From: an uncultured Rhodopila sp.
GTDB taxonomy: Bacteria > Pseudomonadota > Alphaproteobacteria > Acetobacterales > Acetobacteraceae
Direction of reading: 5' to 3'
Length of the DNA: 64,000 nt
NCBI GenBank assembly: GCA_903851415.1
Contig: CAINOE010000142.1
Location: 62,001 to 126,000, forward strand
Each line of letters starts with the position of its first letter. Position 1 is the first letter of the stretch. A model generated the notes under the pieces. That model ran no database searches. It saw only the letters and a program-made list of their open reading frames with translations, and was not told the origin of the DNA. Of this stretch, positions 42,920-54,163 are shown one piece after another. The position numbers and the translations under genes were made by a program.

Positions 42920-43767
42920 ACCTCCGAATACCCGGAACCGCGGACCGTGACGCCCCTGCCCCGGGCATCCTCCATCAGGCCGTATTCCTGGAGTATCTGC
43001 TGGCTGTAGGTGACCCGGCCATTCACCTTGACCGCCGGTTCGCTCGCCAGCAGCAGCGCCGCCCGAGCCATCAATATCGGCGGCTCGCCCTTCGGGTCGT
43101 CTACTCCGCTCACCAGCTTGTGATGGATCGTCCCCGGAGTCGGCACAACCTGCGAGGGCGAAACCGCGGCGACGCTGATGCCCTCGTAGTGGGCGACCTC
43201 CTGCGCCAGTCCCTGCGTGAACCGCTCCAACGCCGCCTTTGTCGTCCCGTACATCACACCGCCGAGAACGGTCTGGTCCTCATACGGGCCGCGCCCGGGG
43301 CCGATGGCGGCGCCTGAACTGATGTTGACGATCGCGCCGGAGCGGCGGGGAATCATGTCGGCCAGGACCTCCTTGGACAGGATGAACGGCGCATGCACGT
43401 TGATCGCGAAGCAGCGCAGCCAGCGGCTGGTCGGATAGGTCTCCGTCGCTTCATAATAGTTCAGCGCCGCGTTGTTCACGAGGATGTCGATCGGCCCGTA
43501 AGCCTGCCGGGCCGCCTGCACCAGCGCGATGCACTCCGGCTCGTTCGACACGTCGGCGGTGACCGCGATCGCGTCGCCGCCCTTCCAGCGGATCAGATCG
43601 ACTGTGCGCAGCAGCGATCCCTCCAGCATGCGGTGGTCGCCTTCGTTCAGGGTGCGCGCGGCGCAGACCACTCTCGCACCTTCCGAAGCGAACAGTTCCG
43701 CGATCTGCTGCCCGATGCCGCGGCTTGCGCCGGTGACGATGGCGACTTTGCCTCTGAGTTTTCCCAT
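42916..43767 (-). CDS. Short-chain dehydrogenase/reductase
   Basis: This 283-residue classical SDR has the cofactor motif VAIVTGASRGIGQQIAELF (TGxxxGxG), NNAALNYYEAT, the catalytic serine in IVNISSGAAIGPG, and Y-x3-K in MYGTTKAALERF. The acidic or basic choice after strand 2 (CAARTLNEGD) favours NADP(H). The C-terminus is long, with a helix (QILQEYGLMEDARG). The substrate is unknown. It is coupled to the 5-FCL gene. Confidence 0.9.
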   Translation of the reverse strand: MGKLRGKVAIVTGASRGIGQQIAELFASEGARVVCAARTLNEGDHRMLEGSLLRTVDLIRWKGGDAIAVTADVSNEPECIALVQAARQAYGPIDILVNNAALNYYEATETYPTSRWLRCFAINVHAPFILSKEVLADMIPRRSGAIVNISSGAAIGPGRGPYEDQTVLGGVMYGTTKAALERFTQGLAQEVAHYEGISVAAVSPSQVVPTPGTIHHKLVSGVDDPKGEPPILMARAALLLASEPAVKVNGRVTYSQQILQEYGLMEDARGRGVTVRGSGYSEV

Positions 43768-44215
43768 TGATCAATTTCCTCCCCAAGGGAGGCATCATTC
43801 CGCAAGCCGCGGCCCCATGGCAATGGCGATGCTGCCTCGAAACGCCAACGAGACTGCCCCGGCGGAGGCCGCATGTCGGCGTGCAAGCTTTTTCCCCTCT
43901 GCCGGGGGGTGAACGACGGCGAAAAGCTGATCCTGGTCTGGCCGTGGAGAGCCGCGGGTGGCGCATTGTTCACGGTCTGGCACGGGACGGAACCTGTCAA
44001 CGACTCTGATACGGCCGGGATCCGAGTCCAGGGTCGGAGCTTAAGATCCCTTGCCGGTAAATCACGCTGGCGCTGGACGCGCTGCTCGCCGGGAATGAGA
44101 TTGATGCCATGCACAACGGCGGGTCGGGGGCAGTGACCAGTCTCCACCGGTCGTCTCGTTGCCGTCAGGTTTCTTCTGTGGCATCGTTTGCTGGCAAATC
44201 GATGGAGATGCCAAG
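43768..44215. other. Intergenic stretch without recognisable genes
   Basis: This is 448 bases between divergent genes (SDR minus, patatin plus). GAGGAAATT next to 43768 is the SDR ribosome binding site, read on the minus strand. No open frame here looks like a protein. Confidence 0.55.
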
Positions 44216-46063
44216 ATGACAGAGCCACCGAACGCCGCCGCTGTCTTCCCGCCGGCCAGAAAACTGGATGATGGCGAGTTCGAGCTTGGACTGGTTCTTG
44301 GCGGAACGGTTTCAGCCGGGGCCTACACAGCAGGGGCGCTGGACTTCTTGCTGGAGGCTATCGAGGCATGGAACCGCAATCCGCTGCACAAAGTGATCAT
44401 GAAGACAGCGTCGGGAAGCTCCGGCGGCGCTGTGTGCGCAGCGATACTGGGATTGTTGTCCGGCCGCCGGGTGGCGCACGTTACGCGTGATCCAACTGCG
44501 CCGGGACAGATTCCGGTGGCCACCGGCAACCCGCTTTGGGATCTTTGGGTCAATGACTTCCAAATCGAGGGGTTTCTTGACATAGACGACCTGGCGGCCA
44601 ACGCAGACGAGGGCACAGACTTCAAACCGGACCACGTTCAGCACGTTCCGTCGCTTCTGAACTGCGGACCAATCGACAGGGCCCGGGCGACACTGGCCGA
44701 GCTTGGCAATACGACTGAGGCGGCCAGCCTGCCCTATTTCGACTCGCCGTTCCGGGTCGCCATCACTTTGACGAATCTGCGCGGCATCCCCTACAAAATC
44801 CAAAATGTTCCGACGCTCGGCCCGAATTCCGGCACAGCGTTTTCGGGCACGGCGTATGTGCAGCACGACGATTTTGCCTGGTTTGCTTTCCCTAATGGGG
44901 CAATCACGGGCAAACGGGCCGATGAGTTCTGGCTTGATCCTGAAAATGTAAATGAGGCGTCTGGCATTGTGAATTATGGGGTGCTGGCGGCCTATGCCGC
45001 CGCCAGCGGCGCGATGCCTATAGGCTTGGCAGCGCGGACGCTCACCCGGCCTACGGAGCACTACAATTACCGTCCCAAAGTGCGGCCGACACCGACCGGC
45101 TACGAGGTCGATTGGCCGCAGCCCGACTGGGAGACCCTGCAGGACCCGATCTATAAGTTCACCGCCGTTGACGGCGGCACCTTCAACAACGACCCCGTGT
45201 CCCTTGCACACCGGGCCTTGACTGGCCTTGTCGGAATCAATCCTCGTGGCAAGTCGGATGCAAAGCGGGCAATCCTTATGATCGACCCGCTGGCGGACCG
45301 GCCCAAGCCTCTCGGCCCGACCGGCGCGAGCCTGTATTCTGTAGCCAATAGCATCGTTGGCACTTTTGTAAGTGGCGGCCGCTACCTCACCGCCGATATG
45401 GAGTTGTTCGCAAAGGACGACGTCTTCAGCCGCTTTCAGCTCGTCCCCTTCCGTCCGTCACCGAACCCGAATGACTCACTCGGCGTACAGAAGATTGGAG
45501 CGGAGGCTCTGTCCGGCACCTCGCTCTATGCCGCAGCCGGGTGGTGCTCACGGGACTTTCGGGTGCACGACTATCTGCTCGGCCGCCAAAATATGCAGTT
45601 ATACCTGCAGCGCGAGTTCAAGCTGGCGGGCGACAACCCCCTGTTTATCAGTTGGAATTTCGAAGACCGCAAACAGTGGGCGTTGAACGACGACGGCGAC
45701 CATATACAGATAACCGAAACCACGGAAAAGAGTACTTATTTCCTGCCGATAATACCGGATAAAACCGGGCCGTTGCAGCAAGTTCCAAATTGGCCATACC
45801 GCAAGTATAATCCCGACAGTTTGAAGCCGCTGCTGAAAAAGCGGCTCGACGCGGTTCTGGGAAAGTTGGTGTCCGATAACAATGCTGCCGCCCCATGGTG
45901 GCGTCTCGACGTTGATATTAAGAATTTGTTGCATGGCAATGCAAGTGCCGCGCTGCCTTGGTTCCTCGGCATGTTTGCCGTTCCGGGAGTCGTGGACTTC
46001 GTCGAGGAGAAAGTTATCTACAAATTTGAGCAGGAGCTCAAGGACGCTTTCCTCTGGCCCTGA
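44216..46063 (+). CDS. Patatin-like phospholipase
   Basis: This is a 615-residue protein. The oxyanion block is LGLVLGGTVSAGAYTAGALD (residues 25-43). The serine nucleophile lies in TASGSSGGAVCAA (S69 in GxSGG), and the dyad aspartate in AVDGGTFNND (D319). The spacing of about 250 residues is larger than in small patatins and fits the long bacterial group with a C-terminal extension. There is no signal peptide. ATG 44216 has GGAG nine bases upstream. The family cleaves acyl esters of phospholipids. Its GC is slightly lower than its neighbours. Confidence 0.88.
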   Translation: MTEPPNAAAVFPPARKLDDGEFELGLVLGGTVSAGAYTAGALDFLLEAIEAWNRNPLHKVIMKTASGSSGGAVCAAILGLLSGRRVAHVTRDPTAPGQIPVATGNPLWDLWVNDFQIEGFLDIDDLAANADEGTDFKPDHVQHVPSLLNCGPIDRARATLAELGNTTEAASLPYFDSPFRVAITLTNLRGIPYKIQNVPTLGPNSGTAFSGTAYVQHDDFAWFAFPNGAITGKRADEFWLDPENVNEASGIVNYGVLAAYAAASGAMPIGLAARTLTRPTEHYNYRPKVRPTPTGYEVDWPQPDWETLQDPIYKFTAVDGGTFNNDPVSLAHRALTGLVGINPRGKSDAKRAILMIDPLADRPKPLGPTGASLYSVANSIVGTFVSGGRYLTADMELFAKDDVFSRFQLVPFRPSPNPNDSLGVQKIGAEALSGTSLYAAAGWCSRDFRVHDYLLGRQNMQLYLQREFKLAGDNPLFISWNFEDRKQWALNDDGDHIQITETTEKSTYFLPIIPDKTGPLQQVPNWPYRKYNPDSLKPLLKKRLDAVLGKLVSDNNAAAPWWRLDVDIKNLLHGNASAALPWFLGMFAVPGVVDFVEEKVIYKFEQELKDAFLWP

Positions 46064-46184
46064 GTTACGGATGCGAATCGGAGATCGGTGGACGTCCGTG
46101 CCGCATTCATGCCTGCAGTGAGCGGAATCAGAAGCCACAGAACGTTCGGACGATTGGACCCCAACGCGATCCGCCAGTCGTCAT

Positions 46185-46790
46185 TCAGGGCAGCATTTCG
46201 AGGCCGTTGTAAACCGCCGCCAGAGGCAATGCCGCCCCAAGCTCCGGGATCGGGATGGGCCTCACGCGTTCGAGTCCTGTCGCCGCCGAACTCTTCCCTG
46301 TCGACGGGGTGAAGGGCAGGTCGCCACGCTCCCGCGACCATACCGCATATCCAACTTCATCCTGCTCCACGATGACGTAGCGCAAAATCGTTGCCACCTG
46401 CTCGTACTCAATCAGCTTGGTGGCGTAATCCAGGTCCCGATCGTCGGATACGACCTCGATAACAACGACTGCACCAGGGATGAACCGAATCCTCGGCCTG
46501 CCGGCAAGCCGCGGCGCCACGAATACATCAGGCGCCCGCGACACCTCGCCGACGGTGCGGATGAGATCCTGCGGGCCGAAGACATCGTAAGCGGTTGCAA
46601 CCAAATGCGGCTTCAAAGCATCCGCAATGTTCCGGACCACCTTGTTGTGCGGCCAGCAGCCGCCGAACATCATCCGCGGAGCGGTCCCGTCATATTCGTA
46701 GGGCAGATCCTGACGGGCAGCCCACGCGGCAAACCCCTCGGCCGTCCATATGCGATTGCGCCCGGGAAGCGCTACCATATCCGGCTCCAT
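46185..46790 (-). CDS. Uma2 family (DUF820) PD-(D/E)XK nuclease
   Basis: This 201-residue Uma2-family protein has an N-terminal wHTH-like start (IWTAEGFAAWAARQDLPYEY), then APDVFVAPRLAGRP (catalytic Asp) and AVVVIEVVSDDRDLDYATKL with EYEQVATILRYVIVE (ExV and lysine positions). Uma2 proteins are putative restriction-like endonucleases, found in large numbers in Cyanobacteria and scattered in others, with no assigned function. It is a lone gene here. Confidence 0.87.
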   Translation of the reverse strand: MEPDMVALPGRNRIWTAEGFAAWAARQDLPYEYDGTAPRMMFGGCWPHNKVVRNIADALKPHLVATAYDVFGPQDLIRTVGEVSRAPDVFVAPRLAGRPRIRFIPGAVVVIEVVSDDRDLDYATKLIEYEQVATILRYVIVEQDEVGYAVWSRERGDLPFTPSTGKSSAATGLERVRPIPIPELGAALPLAAVYNGLEMLP

Positions 46791-46915
46791 TGGCCCAATG
46801 CAGGGAACACCGTCCTGACCGGGCAGTCAACACAACTCAACGCACTGTTAAACAATGAGTTTCTTACGATGCGCGGCGTGGCGCGCTGTCCGCGCCAAAC
46901 CAGGATGCAGCGGTA

Positions 46916-48325
46916 CTAGTGCCCCGCATTCCCTCCGGCAAAATCCGGCTCGGACAGCCCTGACGCCACCAATTGCGCGACCAGAGCCGCCTTCAGCCGC
47001 TCCAGCCCCGCCCGCGTCGCCGCCTCGCACCGCGCCACCAGCACGGCCTGCGTGTTTGACGCCCGCAGCAGCCACCACCCGTCCGGCGTCTGCACCCGCA
47101 CGCCATCCGTCGCCGACACCTTCGCCCCCTCGGCCGCCAGCCGATCGGCCACCTCCGCGATCACCGCGAACTTGCGGCGGTCGTCGCAGTCGAACCGCAC
47201 CTCGGGCGTGTTGATCACGGGCGGCAGCGCCTTGCGCAGCTCGGACAGCGGCGTGCCCAGCCGCGCCAGGATCCCCAGCATCCGCACCGCCGCATACAGC
47301 GCGTCGTCGAACCCGTACCAGCGATCCGCGAAGAAGATGTGCCCCGACATCTCGCCAGCCAGCGGGCTGCCCGTCTCCGCCATCTTCGACTTGATCAGCG
47401 AGTGCCCCGTCTTCCACATCAGCGGCACGCCGCCCGCCTTGGCGACCTCATCGAACAGCACCTGGCTGGCTTTCACGTCAGCGATGATCGTCGCCCCCGG
47501 ATGCGCCTTCAGCACGTCCCGCGCCAGCAGCACCAGGATCTGGTCGCCGAACAGGATCTCGCCCGTATCGTCAACCAGGCCGATGCGGTCCGCGTCGCCG
47601 TCGAACGCGATGCCGATATCCGCCCCCCGCACCCGCACCTGGGCGATCAATTCCGCCAGGTTGGCCGGCACCGTCGGATCCGGATGATGCGCCGGAAAGT
47701 GCCCGTCGATCGGCCCGTTCAGCACCACATGCTCCCCGGGCAGGGAGGCCACCAGCTTCTCAAGCGCATCGCCGGCCGCGCCGTTGCCGTTGTCCCAGAC
47801 CACTTTCAGCATGCGGTCGCCGCCGTCCCAGTCGGACAGCAGGCGGGCCACGTAGTCATCCGCCACCGCCACCGCCTGCTCGGATCCCTCGGCCTCCTCC
47901 ACCACATCGCCGCTTTTGCAGAGCCGGCCGATATCCAGGATCTGCTCGCCGAAGAACGGCTTGCGGCCGAGCATCATCTTGAAGCCGTTGTAATCGGGCG
48001 GATTATGGCTGCCGGTGACCATCACCGCGCCGTCCGTCTCCAGCGTGGTGGCCGTGTAGTACAGCATCGGCGTCGGGCCGCGGCCGATGCGCAGCACCTG
48101 CATCCCGCTGGCGCGCAGCCCGTCCACCAGGGCCTGCTCCAGCTCCGGGCTGGTCAGCCGCCCGTCATAGCCGACGGCGACCCGCTTCCCCCCGCCGCGC
48201 GAGACAATCGAGCCGAACGCGCGTCCGATCGCGAAGGCATCGGCGGCATGCAGGGTGCGCCCGACGATCCCGCGGATATCGTATTCGCGCAGGACGGTCG
48301 GGTCGAAGTGGTGGGAGAAGGCCAT
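46916..48325 (-). CDS. Phosphomannomutase/phosphoglucomutase
   Basis: This 469-residue alpha-D-phosphohexomutase of the AlgC/ManB group has the phosphoserine motif AVMVTGSHNPPDYNGFKM, metal-binding IGIAFDGDADRIGLVD, sugar-binding GEMSGHIFFADRW and the C-terminal phosphate loop RASNTQAVLVARCEA. It supplies mannose-1-phosphate or glucose-1-phosphate. The galU gene lies 18 bases upstream on the same strand, so the pair makes UDP-glucose (and GDP-mannose precursors) for glycans. Confidence 0.95.
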   Translation of the reverse strand: MAFSHHFDPTVLREYDIRGIVGRTLHAADAFAIGRAFGSIVSRGGGKRVAVGYDGRLTSPELEQALVDGLRASGMQVLRIGRGPTPMLYYTATTLETDGAVMVTGSHNPPDYNGFKMMLGRKPFFGEQILDIGRLCKSGDVVEEAEGSEQAVAVADDYVARLLSDWDGGDRMLKVVWDNGNGAAGDALEKLVASLPGEHVVLNGPIDGHFPAHHPDPTVPANLAELIAQVRVRGADIGIAFDGDADRIGLVDDTGEILFGDQILVLLARDVLKAHPGATIIADVKASQVLFDEVAKAGGVPLMWKTGHSLIKSKMAETGSPLAGEMSGHIFFADRWYGFDDALYAAVRMLGILARLGTPLSELRKALPPVINTPEVRFDCDDRRKFAVIAEVADRLAAEGAKVSATDGVRVQTPDGWWLLRASNTQAVLVARCEAATRAGLERLKAALVAQLVASGLSEPDFAGGNAGH

Positions 48326-48343
48326 CGTTCGGTCCGCCCTCGC

Positions 48344-49213
48344 TCAGACGTAGTTCTTCAGGAAGGCGCGCACATCGGCGGCGAGATCCGGGCGCTTCAG
48401 CGCGAAGGCGATCTGCGCCTCCAGATAGCCGATCTTGTCGCCGCAATCGAAGCGGCGGCCTTCGTAGCGCAGGCCGTGGAAGGGTTGTTCGCCAATCAGG
48501 CGGGCCATGGCGTCGGTGAGCTGGACCTCGTTGCCGGCGCCGCGCTCCATCAGCGCGAGGTAGTCGATCACCTTGGGCAGCAGGATGTAGCGGCCGATGA
48601 TCGACAGGTTGGACGGCGCGTCCTTCGGCGCCGGTTTCTCCACCAGGCCGGTCACTTCCACCAGCCGCCCGTCGTCGGAGCCGACTTTGAGGATGCCGTA
48701 GCGGTTGGTGTGTTCGGGCGGGACTTCGGTGACCGCAACGACGTTGCCGCCGGTTTCGTAATAGGCCTCGGCGAGCTGCAGCAGGCAGGGCTTGTCGGCC
48801 AGCACGAGGTCGTCCGGCAGCAGGATGGCGAACGGGTCGTCGCCGATGAAGGCGCGGGCGCACCAGATCGCATGGCCCAGGCCGAGCGGCACCTGCTGGC
48901 GCACGGTGACGATCGACCCCGGCTCACTCTGGGCGCCGTGCAAGGCCTCCAGCGCCTCGGACTTGGCGCGCTCCCGCAGGGTCGATTCCAGTTCGAAGGC
49001 GACGTCGAAATGCTCCACCAGAGCGGTCTTGCCGCGGCCGGTGACCATGCAGAACTGCTCGATACCGGCGGCGCGGGCTTCCTCCACCGCGTACTGGATC
49101 AGCGGCTTGTCGACGACCGGAAGCATCTCCTTGGCGGTCGCCTTGGTGGCGGGGAGGAAGCGGGTTCCCAGGCCGGCGACGGGGAGGACAGCCTTGCGCA
49201 ATTTCTTGATCAC
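48344..49213 (-). CDS. galU: UTP-glucose-1-phosphate uridylyltransferase
   Basis: GalU joins UTP and glucose-1-phosphate to UDP-glucose. Its 289 residues carry PVAGLGTRFLPATKATAKEM (nucleotide-binding), KPLIQYAVEEARAAGI, FAILLPDDLVLADKPCLLQL and the C-terminal CGDKIGYLEAQIAFAL. The start is GTG at 49213. It is the first gene of the pair with phosphohexomutase. The promoter would lie in the 140-base gap to the dnaJ-like gene, near an AT-rich segment at 49270-49320. Confidence 0.96.
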   Translation of the reverse strand: MIKKLRKAVLPVAGLGTRFLPATKATAKEMLPVVDKPLIQYAVEEARAAGIEQFCMVTGRGKTALVEHFDVAFELESTLRERAKSEALEALHGAQSEPGSIVTVRQQVPLGLGHAIWCARAFIGDDPFAILLPDDLVLADKPCLLQLAEAYYETGGNVVAVTEVPPEHTNRYGILKVGSDDGRLVEVTGLVEKPAPKDAPSNLSIIGRYILLPKVIDYLALMERGAGNEVQLTDAMARLIGEQPFHGLRYEGRRFDCGDKIGYLEAQIAFALKRPDLAADVRAFLKNYV

Positions 49214-49353
49214 GAGTCGACTCCGGTAAGAAATGACCTGTTAACATCATCCTGGGCGGGCGGAAATGTGGCGAAAAGCGAAAAAAATCACTGCCACAAT
49301 CAGATGACATCCGGACACGATATAGCGACAGGCGCGAAAGCGCGCCGAATGCT

Positions 49354-49809
49354 TTACCCGAGCAAAACGTCCCGGGCCTGATTCACCCGGCTGGCGAGCC
49401 AATCCGACCCGCCGGCGTCCGGGTGGGCGCCGCGCATCAGGCGGCGGTGCGCCTCGCGGATCTCCGATTCCGACGCGCCCTGGTGCAGGCCGAGCACCTC
49501 GTAGGCCTCCTTGCGCGTCATCGCGCCGGGCCGGTTGGGTGGCGGCCGGGCGCCTCCGCCGCCTCCGCCGATGGCCTTGGCGCGGGATTCCTGCCATTTC
49601 CGGTACAGCAGCGGACCGAACATCACCAGCGGCCCCAGCGCGATGCCGCCGCGTCCGGTCAGGATCAGCAGCAGCGCCAGGACGATCCCGCCCAGCGCCG
49701 CCACCCAGGCCAGGAAGGACTTGATCGTGGTGACCGAGGCGCGCTCAAACGCGCGCGCCCCGCCCATCAGCACGAACAGCACCACCCCGCCGAGGATCAG
49801 CCACAGCAT
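49354..49809 (-). CDS. Membrane-anchored DnaJ-domain protein
   Basis: This 151-residue protein has two N-terminal hydrophobic segments (LWLILGGVVLFVLMGGARAF; FLAWVAALGGIVLALLLILT). A glycine/proline linker and a C-terminal J-domain follow (TRKEAYEVLGLHQGASESEI, then RLMRGAHPDAGGSDWLASR), with the HPD tripeptide that stimulates Hsp70 ATPase. The layout is that of Tim14/Pam18-like J-proteins of alphaproteobacteria. It starts 4 bases upstream of the maeB 3' end region, on the same strand. Confidence 0.9.
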   Translation of the reverse strand: MLWLILGGVVLFVLMGGARAFERASVTTIKSFLAWVAALGGIVLALLLILTGRGGIALGPLVMFGPLLYRKWQESRAKAIGGGGGGARPPPNRPGAMTRKEAYEVLGLHQGASESEIREAHRRLMRGAHPDAGGSDWLASRVNQARDVLLG

Positions 49810-49813
49810 CGTG

Positions 49814-52105
<2,292 letters not shown>

Positions 52106-52246
52106 AGACGTGGGTCCTGTGGTTAAGCCGCGGGAGAATGATCGGGGACTCGCACGCTGGCAATGCGGGCACGAAAGACGGCGGATCGCGACGCCTAGCC
52201 GGCTTATCGCAACCGGCGCTATGAGCGACCTCCGGGCCTCGGTAAC

Positions 52247-52332
52247 TCGTCATGCCGACGGAGGTCGGCATCCATGCCTTGCGGCGCCTGTTGTGGCAAA
52301 GGCGTGGATGCCGACCTCCGTCGGCATGACGA
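52247..52332. repeat. Near-perfect 32-base-arm palindrome (copy D)
   Basis: Arms 52247-52278 and 52301-52332 are complementary at 31 of 32 positions, with GCCGACGGAGGTCGGCATCC in the left arm, around a 22-base loop. It lies between the DUF350 operon's 3' end and maeB, both on the minus strand, and probably ends the operon's transcript. The sequence differs from the TGGCCCGGCTT type but has the same CATGACG edge. Confidence 0.85.
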
Positions 52333-52343
52333 AACGCGGTCCG

Positions 52344-52739
52344 CTACGTCAGGCACGCCGCGTTCAGCAGCCCCAGCACCACGGACAGCGCCGCCAGGAT
52401 CACCGCCTCCGCCATGTCGCCCTGCGCCAGCGCCGTGGCGGCATTCCGCCAGGCCAGGCGCAGCGCGCCAAAGCACAAAAGCTGCACGATCAGCGATATG
52501 CCCGCCCAGATTGCCATGTCGGCAAAGCTCTCCGAGCGGGCGATCGCCATTGCCAGCGGCATCGCAAAACCGAGCATCGCTCCGGCCAGCACCAGCGCGA
52601 CCGCGGTGTTGCCTTCCCGGATCAGGCGCCATTCGTGCAGCGGCAAAACCTGCGTGTAGGCGACAAGAAAGCCCGCGAACAGGGCGATGGCACCCGCGAA
52701 ATACAGCAGGAAGGCGAACAGGTTGTTGATGATGCTCAT
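52344..52739 (-). CDS. DUF350 family membrane protein
   Basis: This 131-residue protein has four helices: NNLFAFLLYFAGAIALFAGF, TAVALVLAGAMLGFAMPLAM, MAIWAGISLIVQLLCFGALR and MAEAVILAALSVVLGLLNAA. DUF350 proteins occur beside glutathionylspermidine synthase genes. ATG 52739 overlaps the stop of that gene by 4 bases, as in the YgiC-type operons. The function is unknown; a transport or membrane-stabilising role is inferred. Confidence 0.9.
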   Translation of the reverse strand: MSIINNLFAFLLYFAGAIALFAGFLVAYTQVLPLHEWRLIREGNTAVALVLAGAMLGFAMPLAMAIARSESFADMAIWAGISLIVQLLCFGALRLAWRNAATALAQGDMAEAVILAALSVVLGLLNAACLT

Positions 52740-53848
52740 CCCGGGCTCCGGAAGAAATGCGGCACGAAGCGGCTGGTGTCGCGGGTGATGGGGGTCGAGT
52801 CCTCGCGGATGCCGATGCCGTGCGGCTGGCCGGCGATCAGCCAACTGCCGATGACCGGATAGCGTCCGTCGATGCAGGGCAGCGGCGACCACGCCTGGTG
52901 GACGAAGCCTTCCGCCCCGTACGGGCCGCCGGAGTGCCAGCCGGGCGCGGAGATGTTCGCGCCCTCCCGCCCGAACAGCGGCTTGGCGATGACGGGGCCG
53001 TCGACCCGCCCTGGTTCGCGGAACGCCGGCAACAGATTCGGGTGGCCGGGAAACAGCTCCCACATCAGCGCCAGGATGCCTTTGCCGGACAGCAGCAGCC
53101 GCCAGGCCGGTTCGATCCAGCGTGTCGGGGCGCTGTGAATGTGGGCGCCGAACGCATCCCGCAGCAGGAATTCCCACGGATACAGCTTGAACACCGCCTC
53201 GATCGGCCGGTCATCCAGATCGACGAAGCGCCGCCCGTCCCAGCCGATGTCCTCGATGGCCAGGAACGGTGCCGACAGCCCGGCCTGCATGGCGGTGTCG
53301 CGCAGGTAATCGACGTTGCCGCGATCCTCGACCAGGCCGCGCCCGCAGGTGAAATGCACCGTCGCCGGCAGGCCGAGGCGCGGCCAGGCGGCGAGCAACG
53401 CCTCATGGATCGAGTTGAACTGGTCCGCATCGGGATGGGCGCAGGTCAGCCACTCCCACTGCACGACCGCGCTTTCATACAGCGATGTCGGCGTATCGGC
53501 ATTGTATTCCAGCAGCTTCGGCGGACCGGAGCCGTCCCAGCACAGGTCCATACGCCCGTACAAGGACGGTTCCCGCCGGTGCCAGCTTCGCCGCAACATT
53601 GGCCAGACAGCCTCCGGGATGCCCAGCATCTCCCGCCGGTTGTGCCGCACGGCGTGGTCCGCCGCGGCAACCGCGAGGCGTTCCAGTTCCGCCGTGGCAT
53701 CATCCAGCACATCGACTTCGGCCGCGGTGAACTCCCAGCACGCGGTTTCGTCCCAATACGGTTCGCCGGCGATCTCCGCATAGGCGAAGCCGAGCCTGCG
53801 GGCGCGTTCCCGCCAATCCGGCCGAGGCGCGAGGCGGTGCCGGCGCAC
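52736..53848 (-). CDS. Glutathionylspermidine synthase-like (YgiC type) ATP-grasp protein
   Basis: This 370-residue protein has family blocks LCWDGSGPPKLLEYNADTPT, TPTSLYESAVVQWEWLTCAH, LPATVHFTCGRGLVEDRGNV, LFGREGANISAPGW and the C-terminal PVIGSWLIAGQPHGIGIRED. This is the synthase half only (no amidase), as in E. coli YgiC/YjfC, whose substrate is unknown and which may not make glutathionylspermidine. It lies between a YgiB-like secreted protein and DUF350, all on one strand. Confidence 0.92.
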   Translation of the reverse strand: MRRHRLAPRPDWRERARRLGFAYAEIAGEPYWDETACWEFTAAEVDVLDDATAELERLAVAAADHAVRHNRREMLGIPEAVWPMLRRSWHRREPSLYGRMDLCWDGSGPPKLLEYNADTPTSLYESAVVQWEWLTCAHPDADQFNSIHEALLAAWPRLGLPATVHFTCGRGLVEDRGNVDYLRDTAMQAGLSAPFLAIEDIGWDGRRFVDLDDRPIEAVFKLYPWEFLLRDAFGAHIHSAPTRWIEPAWRLLLSGKGILALMWELFPGHPNLLPAFREPGRVDGPVIAKPLFGREGANISAPGWHSGGPYGAEGFVHQAWSPLPCIDGRYPVIGSWLIAGQPHGIGIREDSTPITRDTSRFVPHFFRSPG

Positions 53849-53851
53849 CCG

Positions 53852-54097
53852 TCAGGACCCGTGCGACGCGTGGCCGGACGAACCGAAGCCGCCGCGTGAC
53901 GCCGAGGCGTGCTCGCCCGAGCTTCCGTGGATAAAAAAATTGCCTCCGGTGTGGGCAAATCCGGCCTGCCGGCAAATTTCGTCGGCATCGTCAAGCTGGT
54001 GCTCCTGCGCCTCGCGGCATCGCGACCAAGGCCGTGCGGCGGCGATCAGCCCGCCACCGCTCATCAACACCAGCACGATGGCGGTGGCCCTTCTCAT
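53852..54097 (-). CDS. Small YgiB-like secreted protein
   Basis: This 81-residue protein starts MRRATAIVLVLMSGGGLIAAARPW, a signal-type N-terminus. The middle has two cysteines (SRCREAQEHQLDDADEIC) and the tail is glycine/serine-rich (RGGFGSSGHASHGS). The RGGFGSSG tail is typical of YgiB/DUF1190 proteins, which precede YgiC-type synthases, as here (3 bases between). It is much shorter than E. coli YgiB (about 220). Confidence 0.75.
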   Translation of the reverse strand: MRRATAIVLVLMSGGGLIAAARPWSRCREAQEHQLDDADEICRQAGFAHTGGNFFIHGSSGEHASASRGGFGSSGHASHGS

Positions 54098-54163
54098 AGC
54101 GGAAGCATAGCACGATCTTGCCGGCAGCGCGATTATAACGATGACGCCATGGCGCGCGGCGGC

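Noticed and set aside
43768..44215. Possible small genes in the SDR-patatin gap
   Set aside because: The frames have cysteine/tryptophan-rich random-like products and no ribosome binding sites.
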